From assembly GCF_030506305.1 (NCBI RefSeq), contig NZ_CP119421.1, positions 1,356,354 to 1,420,353 on the forward strand: DNA of 64,000 bases, in the 5' to 3' direction. The position numbers and the translations under genes were made by a program. Under the pieces are notes generated by a model. That model did no database searches. It was given only the letters and a program-made list of their open reading frames with translations, and was not told where the DNA came from. Shown one piece after another: positions 57,066-64,000 of this stretch (positions within the stretch are counted from its first letter, which is position 1; each line of letters starts with the position of its first letter). This DNA comes from Porifericola rhodea (GTDB taxonomy: Bacteria; Bacteroidota; Bacteroidia; Cytophagales; Cyclobacteriaceae).

Positions 57066-58772
57066 TTATGAAATTTCTATCCGATGCTCAAAAGGGGTAA
57101 TACCCGTTATATAAACGCTCTGAGCTTCTAATTGGGGTAGTGCGCCCCTAAGCTGAACCCAGCTATGTTCGCTTTTGCCCGGGCCAAAACGAATACTATG
57201 CTCACCTTCTTTTAGCGTGCCGTACCCTTCTTCCAGAAGGTAGGTATCTTCCTGTAGCTTGCGTACTCCGGTAAGCTTACTCCCCTTCCGAAAGGCCATT
57301 TCTATGGCTACCGGCACCCGGTCAATACCACTCAGACTAATATGAATTGCGAAACCCTGACCGGTCTCACTTATACGCACCTCTGATAAGATTTTTTGCA
57401 CTTCACTCTGCGGGCGCTTATCGCGTGGCATCTTTTCCCAGTCTCCATCGTGAGGCAGCTCTTCTGGAGGAAATGGCTGATAGTAGGGTCCTTCCAGCCA
57501 CTGGCGTAATACTAACTCGCCGCCCTCCTTTTCCAGGCTTTCCCCTTCAAATTGTCCTTTACCAAAGAAGGCCGAAGCCAGTCGGATTCCCTCAAGGGCC
57601 GCCATACCTTTAAAAAAGGTAAAGAAGATAGGATTTTTTGCCAGAATAGTCGCATCACGCTCTTCTCTCCGTATTCTGACCAAATCTGAGCCTCTGAATA
57701 TTTTATGGTAGTTGGTTGGTAATGCCGAAGAGGGGGGAAGGGCCTCTTTCAACTTTTCATCCTCCAGAAAATAGGCCAGACTATTGCTGATTTTATCTGT
57801 CTCGTGCTTTTCCAGATAAGAAGCCATAGCAGCAAACAGACTATTTTGATCATGAATAGCCATGTAGCGGTAAGCATAGTAATAGCGTTGCATGCTCCCT
57901 CTTTGGTATTTATCTTGACGGCCGGAACCTTCAGAAACTACCTCACCATTGGCATGCAGATAATATAGTGTCATATCCAGATTTCTTCTGACCGGTTGCA
58001 ATAGTTCTGGCTTATCCATTAATCGGGCTATGGTAATCAGACTTTTGTTTACGATGGGGCTATATATTAGTGTGCTCTGTTCGGTGTATTGCCCATCTTC
58101 GTCAATATCTATTTTTTCGGCCAGCCATTCATTTATCCGTTTCTGATAAGCCTCATTCGGAAAAAGGTGATGAATTCGAGCAAGGGCCATGCACACCACC
58201 CAGCGATGGTTGGGCGTATGTATGCCTCCAATACTTAACGCCTTAGCGGCTCTTTGCAGGTAGGTTTTCAGATTATCTCTGAGGCTTATTGTCTCCTCAG
58301 TATCATCCTGGCTCAATAAGGTATATGCCAGACAAACAGGCTCTACTGTAAAGCCCGTATCTGGAGTGGAATGAAAATTAGTAGTATGTAGGTCAATAGT
58401 ACCATCTGTGTGTTGTGCCTTCAGTAGATAAGTACTAGCATTTTCCATTGCTTTTATCAGCTCTGGCTGATGGTAATATTTGGATTTGGCTGACACATAA
58501 CCACAGCTTAATGTCTGGAAAAAACCAGAGGTCTGCTGAGGGTTATGTATACCGTAACTGTTTCTGATACCCCCATACCATGTATGACTGGTTTCTTTTT
58601 CCTGAAATTTGAGCACACGCGCTATGTAAGAATCGTAATTTTTTACAAATACTGATAGTAGTGTTTCCACGTTTGTAGAAGATGGTAAGCTTACTGGCAG
58701 AATAGGATTGATCCAGAAGGGAATAAAACAAGCGCTGCTGCTTAGCCCCTGCAGAAATTGGCGTCGTTCCAT
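57066..58772 (-). CDS. Tat-type exported protein of unknown function, possible alpha/alpha-toroid fold
   Basis: A 568-residue protein. The ATG at 58772 starts MERRQFLQGLSSSACFIPFW, a twin-arginine-like signal; the longer frame to 58877 adds a poor N-terminus. The N-terminal half is helical with repeated turns (YGIHNPQQTSGFFQTLSCGY, HANGEVVSEGSGRQDKY), the C-terminal 200 residues are beta-rich. This layout recalls polysaccharide lyases and heparinase II/III-like toroid enzymes, with candidate His/Tyr-rich segments (YYYAYRYMAIHD), but I do not recognise the family. It heads a two-gene unit with the amidohydrolase-like lipoprotein. Confidence 0.6.
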   Translation of the reverse strand: MERRQFLQGLSSSACFIPFWINPILPVSLPSSTNVETLLSVFVKNYDSYIARVLKFQEKETSHTWYGGIRNSYGIHNPQQTSGFFQTLSCGYVSAKSKYYHQPELIKAMENASTYLLKAQHTDGTIDLHTTNFHSTPDTGFTVEPVCLAYTLLSQDDTEETISLRDNLKTYLQRAAKALSIGGIHTPNHRWVVCMALARIHHLFPNEAYQKRINEWLAEKIDIDEDGQYTEQSTLIYSPIVNKSLITIARLMDKPELLQPVRRNLDMTLYYLHANGEVVSEGSGRQDKYQRGSMQRYYYAYRYMAIHDQNSLFAAMASYLEKHETDKISNSLAYFLEDEKLKEALPPSSALPTNYHKIFRGSDLVRIRREERDATILAKNPIFFTFFKGMAALEGIRLASAFFGKGQFEGESLEKEGGELVLRQWLEGPYYQPFPPEELPHDGDWEKMPRDKRPQSEVQKILSEVRISETGQGFAIHISLSGIDRVPVAIEMAFRKGSKLTGVRKLQEDTYLLEEGYGTLKEGEHSIRFGPGKSEHSWVQLRGALPQLEAQSVYITGITPFEHRIEIS

Positions 58773-58918
58773 AAGTAGGTGTTGTATAGTTGTATTTGCC
58801 CGAAGGTATTCTATCTTTAAAATAGACAATGCCTGACTGACCCGCAAATACTTGGTAAGACTAGCTGCTAAGTACAATCAGGCATGACTTTTTTACCTAC
58901 TATGAAATCGCGCTTTTA

Positions 58919-60119
58919 CTAGTCTTTCTTCCCATTTAAGCCCAGGCGCAGCGTCGCCCTTAAAGTATTGTTCATAGGATGACTGAAGAGACCATCATCA
59001 AATAAAGTATAACCCAGATCAAGATTGAGCATGCGATATTTAAACCCTAAGCCTAGTGTTAAATATTTGATATCCCCTTTGTCCTCTGACTCATGGTGGT
59101 AGCCCGCTCGGAAATAATAATTTTTATGGAAATTATACTCCATCCCCAGGTTTAGCTGTATTTCACTGAGCTCTTCAGAAAAGCCATCAGGGGCATCTGT
59201 AAAAGATCCAAAGGTACCGCTAAACCATCCACGAGTAGGATCTTTACCCCTAGCAATGCCTACTATATTACCCTGATCATACTGAGAGACAGGAAGTGTA
59301 GGAATTAATAATTTACTAGCAGAGGTAGTAAGTGTAAGTTTATGGTTAAGATTAAATTGAGTACTGAAGGCCGCCCCCAAAGCTAGTCTGGCAGGTAAGT
59401 ACATATCAACCCTTTCTGTTTTTTCAACTTTGGGCCCTAAATTACTTACCGCAGCTCCCAGCGATAATTTGCTGTCGTTGTTAAGCAAGCTAACCTCTTG
59501 CTGAAATAATGCTCCTATGTCTACGGCCCAAGATGCAGAATAATCTCCAGAGTTTCTGGCCAGGTTGTTATAAGAATAATTATTCCCCAGGTACTTTACA
59601 CTACCGCCCAGGCTCCACTTATCACTTAGCGCGTAAGAGTATGTTAATGAAGCTGATAAATCGTAAGGTTTAACTGATATGGGTTGTTGACTGCCGGAAG
59701 AAAAGAAACGATAATCGCCTAGATTAAAATAGGTAAATGACAGGCCGATCGCACTTTTTTTACCTAGCTTCTGCGCCACCGAAGCATTCATCATATACAT
59801 ATTATTGGCTACCTGGGAGGCCCATGGCGTATATGAAAAGGAGGCGCTGTACTGATCTTCCATCCGTACAAGCCCGGCTGCGTTCCAGTACACAGCATTG
59901 ACATCTGTAGCTATAGCTACTCCCGCATTTCCCATGGCAGCAGTACGGGCATCTGGAGCTACAGTCAAATACCCAGCTCCATAAAATGGAAGTCTTGGAT
60001 AGCCTTCCCCATTAGTAGAAAGCCCTAATTGAGAGGGCTGAGCAGGTTGCGCCCAGCTTACTAAGGTGAAGACAAAAAAAAAGCACAAGTGTAGTGGTTA
60101 ACAATTTCAGTTTAAGCAT
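58919..60119 (-). pseudogene. porV: PorV-like type IX secretion outer membrane protein, with an apparent -1 frameshift in a T9 tract
   Basis: The long frame (up to 60088) encodes a PorV-like barrel: YLTVAPDARTAAMGNAGVAIATD, VYWNAAGLVRMEDQYSASFSYTPW and a strand-rich C-terminus ending LRLGLNGKKD. PorV is the outer-membrane partner of the type IX secretion attachment complex. As written, that frame starts inside the hydrophobic signal core at a TTG. An ATG at 60119 begins MLKLKLLTTTLVLFF in the neighbouring frame; removing one base from the nine-base run at 60074-60082 joins them into a complete 399-residue protein with a normal signal ending SWAQ. It is thus a sequencing error, a phase-variable gene in the OFF state or a fresh mutation. 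porU is not adjacent. Confidence 0.75.
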
Positions 60120-60372
60120 AATTTTATGAGCTTTTAGTCAATTCAAACCAAACTACCTACTCATACACCTAATATTCACAATATTATTCTTGAATAGAAA
60201 CGCTCAAAATTATATGTTATTACACTTATAAAAAGTCTTTAAAATTAATTCTGTACTAAGTATTCTTTATAAGGGTTCTAGACCTTATTCCACGCGGGTT
60301 TTAACTTAATAAAGGAGGGTTTATTAGTGTAAAGGAGAAAGAGGTAAAGCTTAAGACATAAGTATAGTCACT

Positions 60373-61941
60373 CTAAGCATAGTCTTTAAGGTAAACCTTT
60401 ACTTTGGTACCTTCTTCGTATTTACTATCAATCTCTACCTTACCCCCATTTTTTTCTACCATGCTTTTTACAATAAAAAGCCCCAGGCCTTTACCGTTAC
60501 CTGTATTAGTTAGTCTTCTAAAGGGAGCAAATGCTTTATATTGGTCTACCTCTGTACGAATACCCATACCATTATCGGCAAAAAGCAAAAGAGTGTACCC
60601 ATTTACCTTTTGAGTCCTTACATTCATCTGTAAATCTCTGCCTGGGTAGTGGTATTTGATGCTATTGTCTACAAGTTGGTCAATAATATTCCTGATGTAG
60701 TCGGGACTGTACAATATTTGATCTTTCTCGCTGAAGTCTACTGCTATAGTGGCATGGTATAAAGTCATTTCTGCCCTATGTCTCTCTGTAACTTCTTTCA
60801 AGACGCGTTCAAAATTTACATTACCAATATTTGCATCTGCCCTGTTTTGTAATTCAATTAGTCGGATGAGGTTGGTAAGTGTATCATCTAATTGGTTGAC
60901 AGATATTGTCAGTTTCTGATCTATCACATCGGTCTGAAAACCGGGATTGTCGTCACGTACCTGCATAAGTCCTTTAATATTGGTAACTACACCACGCAGG
61001 TTATGGGCCACCGCATGCACGAAATCGTCCAAGTAGCGATTGATGGCTATCAACCTTTGATTTCGCTGTTTGAGCTGATTTTCTGCCTGCTCCAACTGTA
61101 AATTTGTAGCTTGGGTACGCTGTAGGAGCACTTGTTTTTCATAATCAATTTTATGGACAATCATGGAGACTTTGAGCCCCACCAAAGTCATAATCAAAGA
61201 AAGTACTGTGGCAATAACAATGATGCCTAGCTCTTCATTCAGAAGTTGTATCTGTGTAGCTGTAATTACCAGAAAACCTGTAACTATAGGTAACAAAAAA
61301 GCGATAGTAAGTAGCCGGCGAGCTATAAATCCGCCTAATGACTTTCTGTAAAAAATACTCATGCAACCCCGCCCTCTGTAGAGTAAAGCTATGCTTATCA
61401 AAGTCAGGATAAAGACCAGTGTGGTAGGCAACGAAAAAGAGGAGAAGATGCCGATGCTATACATCGCCCTAAAATTGATTGCGTAGCTGTATAAGCCAAA
61501 AATTGCCAGGTAAAACCCCAGAATAATTAAAGACTCGCTAATTGTTTTGTAGATATTATTTGGTGAGCTACACAATAGAAATGCTACGGCAGACATAAGA
61601 AAAACCAGGCAGGTGGCAGCAGACATAGACATATCTGCACTCAAACTCAACAAACTGGTATTTGTAGTTCTAATCCATAAGTTGATAAGCGCAAATATTA
61701 ATATTAGGCTAATACCCAAGCGCGCTATTTTTCTCTGCCTACGGGCCTCCAGCAATAAAGCTATACCAAAAGTAGTAAAACTTAAGGCTGTTATGGGTTT
61801 CATACTTTCTGCTCCACTTTCTGTGGAGCCATAAAAGGTAATGAGGAAATTGCTGTTGACAACCCACCCTATAAGTATAAGTAAGCTCACAAAAATGATG
61901 AGCAATGATAATAGCTCAACTAATTTTACCCTAACACGCAT
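60373..61941 (-). CDS. Membrane sensor histidine kinase
   Basis: A 522-residue protein with about eight membrane helices over residues 10-262, a coiled coil (265-300) and a kinase core. The H box is DFVHAVAHNLRG with H313 the likely phosphorylated residue, the N box is QLVDNSIKY, and the G boxes are ADNGMGI and GKGLGLFIVKSMVEKNGG. No receiver or response regulator gene is adjacent, so its partner is unknown. The membrane part does not match a sensing domain I can name. Confidence 0.88.
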   Translation of the reverse strand: MRVRVKLVELLSLLIIFVSLLILIGWVVNSNFLITFYGSTESGAESMKPITALSFTTFGIALLLEARRQRKIARLGISLILIFALINLWIRTTNTSLLSLSADMSMSAATCLVFLMSAVAFLLCSSPNNIYKTISESLIILGFYLAIFGLYSYAINFRAMYSIGIFSSFSLPTTLVFILTLISIALLYRGRGCMSIFYRKSLGGFIARRLLTIAFLLPIVTGFLVITATQIQLLNEELGIIVIATVLSLIMTLVGLKVSMIVHKIDYEKQVLLQRTQATNLQLEQAENQLKQRNQRLIAINRYLDDFVHAVAHNLRGVVTNIKGLMQVRDDNPGFQTDVIDQKLTISVNQLDDTLTNLIRLIELQNRADANIGNVNFERVLKEVTERHRAEMTLYHATIAVDFSEKDQILYSPDYIRNIIDQLVDNSIKYHYPGRDLQMNVRTQKVNGYTLLLFADNGMGIRTEVDQYKAFAPFRRLTNTGNGKGLGLFIVKSMVEKNGGKVEIDSKYEEGTKVKVYLKDYA

Positions 61942-62410
61942 AAAAAATTATGGAAGTTTGCCCCTCTAAATACGTAAAATACACAATAAATGGAACAAAA
62001 CCTGTAAATCTACTTATAAAAACAGGGTGTGACACTCATATATTTTATTTATAATACCTGCAGATTTTACTCTAACTCTATATTTAAGAGGTTTCTGTTG
62101 CTTTTATTCCTTTTCTAGCTGAATACTCTAATATAAGTAAGTATCAGTGTGAGCTTTGTATACATGAGTAGTAGGAACAAATAAAAAAAGCCCAGTGATG
62201 TCACCAGACTCTTAATGTATAGCAGACTTTGGCTAAAACTTATAGCTATGTTTGACTCGCATACTTTAAAAATGGCATTGGCACATCTTTAGGCTGACAG
62301 GTACTGGTCTATAAATGTAAAATTAAGAAGGCTACATACCATTACCTGATCATTATCAGTATATTAATAAGGCGTAACACTAGTGATGCACATAAGTTGT
62401 GCGATGAGAA
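61942..62410. other. Intergenic region (about 470 bp)
   Basis: AT-rich spacer between the histidine kinase start and the terminator of the next minus-strand gene. No coding frame, promoter consensus or strong hairpin was recognised. Confidence 0.5.
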
Positions 62411-62447
62411 AAAAATAAAAAATCCCGTACCAGAGAGGAACGGGATT
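62411..62447 (-). terminator. Terminator of the coiled-coil lipoprotein gene
   Basis: AATCCCGT (62421-62428) pairs with ACGGGATT (62440-62447); on the minus strand the stem is followed by a T-rich tract (complement of 62410-62420). Confidence 0.85.
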
Positions 62448-62474
62448 GAGGGAAGAAGTGGATGTGTGACTTTC

Positions 62475-62957
62475 TTAATTGATTCTCATGTCTTTACTAT
62501 TCATAAGAGCACCGGCCCCTTCTATAGCAGCCTGTGCAGTTTCCGCAACCTCTTCAAAGTTTTCTTCTTCAGCCTCTTTCACCTGCGCTATTTCTGTATC
62601 CAGTTTATTGAGGTATTGCTTCATTTTTTCAATATTACCTGCCAGAGTAGCAGTATCGTCATAGTCACCAGGTATTTCTTCTAACTGTCTAATCTGGTTC
62701 TCTAGTTCTGTTCTCTGCATATTTAGCGTAGCCAATAGCTTCTTTTTTTCCAGGCTCATCTCCTCGCTATCCAGTTCCAGAGGTTTATCGTCATCTAGGT
62801 TAGTATCTTCTATCACTTTATCTTCGGGATAAGCCACATCGCCTGTCTGAGAAGTAGCCGACTCTTTTTCGCCTCCTCCGCAGGCACTCAATAAGAAGGC
62901 CATTGCCAGACTTAATGAAAAAAGAGAAGCGGATTTGAATATATTTAGTCTTTTCAT
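62475..62957 (-). CDS. Coiled-coil lipoprotein of unknown function
   Basis: A 160-residue lipoprotein: signal MKRLNIFKSASLFSLSLAMA, lipobox LLSAC, then an acidic linker (EDTNLDDDKPLELDSEE) and a long helical coiled coil (about 70-140, such as LNMQRTELENQIRQLEEI and MKQYLNKLDTEIAQVKE). Two possible ATGs exist; the one at 62957 starts the signal peptide properly. I do not recognise the family. It may span part of the periplasm or form oligomers. Confidence 0.7.
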   Translation of the reverse strand: MKRLNIFKSASLFSLSLAMAFLLSACGGGEKESATSQTGDVAYPEDKVIEDTNLDDDKPLELDSEEMSLEKKKLLATLNMQRTELENQIRQLEEIPGDYDDTATLAGNIEKMKQYLNKLDTEIAQVKEAEEENFEEVAETAQAAIEGAGALMNSKDMRIN

Positions 62958-63047
62958 TGTTTCGCTCATTAGTCCAAAAAATGATTCTGTAGTAATAAAA
63001 CAACTGAAGAAGCATACTGTTTAGTAGCCCATAAAAGAATTTGGTTA

Positions 63048-63055
63048 TACTTTTG
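63048..63055 (+). promoter_or_regulatory. Candidate -7 element upstream of the 63096 gene
   Basis: TACTTTTG fits TAnnTTTG, 40 nt upstream of the ATG. The -33 region shows only TTTA at a long distance, so this is weak support. Confidence 0.35.
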
Positions 63056-63095
63056 CTTCAACAGATTGCGTTAAGGCTGTACAACTCAAAGAAGT

Positions 63096-63662
63096 ATGAA
63101 TAAACACATCAAAATATTTAGCTTGCTAGGCATTGTTTTAGCTCTTTGTAGCTTCCAGACCGTAGGCATTGACCTGGTTAAGACCAAAATAGCAGAAAAT
63201 ATAGAAGTAGGTTTGCCCTCCACCTTTATGGCAATGAGCGAAGACGTGCTTAACCAGCGCTACCTTACTGCCCGCAAACCTATTGCCGCATATACTAACG
63301 ATAAACAGGTGGTAGATTTTACGGTAAACACTTCTAATACACGTTGGCAATCATCAGACCTACCTATTCTAAAAGATTTTTATAAAGCCAGTCTGATGGA
63401 ACTCTACGATGAGATTGAGTTTAGCAGAGAAGAAATTGAGGAGATTAATGGTAAAAACTATGTGGTGTTTGAGTTCAGCTCTATTGTAAAGCCAGACGAA
63501 AACGCTTTAAGAGCGCAAAGTCCGATCCGCCGCTACACTCGTATTCAGTATACAGTACAGGGAGGAAAAACTCTGGTCTTTAATTTTAGCTGCCCGCAAG
63601 CTTTGCAAAGAGCCTGGGAAGAGACAGCAGCAGAAATTATGCAAAGTATTATAATTAAGTAA
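63096..63662 (+). CDS. Small exported protein of unknown function
   Basis: A 188-residue protein with a signal-like N-terminus (MNKHIKIFSLLGIVLALCSF) and no clear lipobox, though a Cys lies in the hydrophobic core. The body alternates strands and helices (IEVGLPSTFMAMSEDVLNQR, DFYKASLMELYDEIEFSREE, IEEINGKNYVVFEFSS, TLVFNFSCPQALQRAWEETA), a pattern like the PsbP/DcrB-type fold. This is only a visual likeness. tadA begins 1 nt after its stop codon, so they are probably cotranscribed. Confidence 0.65.
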   Translation: MNKHIKIFSLLGIVLALCSFQTVGIDLVKTKIAENIEVGLPSTFMAMSEDVLNQRYLTARKPIAAYTNDKQVVDFTVNTSNTRWQSSDLPILKDFYKASLMELYDEIEFSREEIEEINGKNYVVFEFSSIVKPDENALRAQSPIRRYTRIQYTVQGGKTLVFNFSCPQALQRAWEETAAEIMQSIIIK

Positions 63663-63663
63663 A

Positions 63664-64000
63664 GTGGGTATACTACAACCAGACGACAAATATTTTATGC
63701 AGCAGGCGCTACGTCTTGCTGAGCAGGCTTATGAGGAGAATGAGATTCCAGTAGGTGCTGTAGTGGTCGCCAACGAGAGGATAATCGCCAAAGCCTATAA
63801 CCAAACAGAAAGGCTACAGGATGTAACTGCTCATGCCGAAATGCTTGCCCTCACCTCTGCTTTCAATCATTTTGGGGCTAAATACCTTCCAGACTGCACA
63901 CTTTATGTTACCCTGGAACCATGTGTGATGTGCGCAGGGGCACTGCACTGGGCACAGATTGGAAAGTTGGTATACGCCGCGGCAGATGAAAAAAAAGGCT
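63664..64000 (+). CDS. tadA: tRNA-specific adenosine deaminase, N-terminal part (runs off the window)
   Basis: About 112 codons are present. The zinc-deaminase motifs are complete: HAEMLAL (His ligand and catalytic Glu) and EPCVMCAGAL (two Cys ligands). Together with IPVGAVVVANERIIAKAYNQ this marks the TadA/nucleoside deaminase family, which makes inosine at the wobble position of tRNA-Arg. The GTG at 63664 is preferred because the DDKYFMQQALRLAEQ helix is conserved in relatives; an ATG at 63697 is possible. Confidence 0.9.
   Translation, partial: MGILQPDDKYFMQQALRLAEQAYEENEIPVGAVVVANERIIAKAYNQTERLQDVTAHAEMLALTSAFNHFGAKYLPDCTLYVTLEPCVMCAGALHWAQIGKLVYAAADEKKG

Noticed and set aside
1-64000. 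tRNA, rRNA, CRISPR, insertion sequence, prophage or integrase
   Set aside because: Looked for T-loop motifs, repeat-spacer patterns, transposase and integrase motifs and terminal inverted repeats; none was seen. A covariance-model scan for RNAs could not be run.

Overview
The window reads as chromosomal DNA from a member of the Bacteroidota, most likely a marine or environmental Cytophagales-type bacterium. The signs are a SusC/SusD pair, a one-protein hybrid two-component regulator, a PorV-type type IX secretion protein, many lipoproteins ending in a Cys lipobox, promoters of the TTTG / TAnnTTTG kind, and little sign of Shine-Dalgarno sequences. This is inference from gene content; no rRNA or marker phylogeny was available.

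Layout. 1-16 kb is mostly housekeeping: a truncated gluconolactonase-like lipoprotein, an SDR/DUF2867 protein with an FAD oxidoreductase, an M16 peptidase, anmK with a beta-barrel gene, apbE, ruvB, a DUF4136 protein, queG, batD and aroC, then a small peroxide-defence cluster (AhpD-like, peroxiredoxin-like, MarR) with repeated palindromic operators. 16.3-17.7 kb is a gene-poor stretch ending in three tandem copies of a 52-residue lipoprotein gene. 17.8-26.5 kb holds an M20 amidohydrolase, pckA with a structured leader, two Ca2+/cation exchangers around a DASS carboxylate transporter, a 42-bp tandem repeat array and a glycosyltransferase. 26.8-32.7 kb is a planctomycete-style module: a cytochrome-DUF1549-DUF1553 protein, a DUF1501 protein and a DUF2231-cytochrome-LRR protein. 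32.8-39.1 kb has rluE, an AbgB-like M20 hydrolase, a Wzi-like barrel and an ABC permease.

39.6-51.6 kb is a compact fructan utilisation locus: sensor-regulator, sugar permease, fructokinase, SusC, SusD and a GH32 lipoprotein. Polymer would be bound and imported by SusCD, cut by GH32, and fructose taken up by the MFS carrier and phosphorylated. Direct repeats upstream of the permease are candidate regulator sites, and a long hairpin separates susD from the GH32 gene. A convergent GH92 lipoprotein follows. 54.5-64 kb has a secreted PHP protein, an amidohydrolase plus an unrecognised Tat-type protein, porV with an apparent frameshift in a nine-base homopolymer, a histidine kinase, two small exported proteins of unknown function, and the start of tadA.

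Most genes belong to known families. The parts least explained by known families are the triplicated mini-lipoproteins, the 42-bp array, the porV homopolymer and several structured leaders. No rRNA, tRNA, CRISPR array, insertion sequence, integrase or phage gene was recognised.
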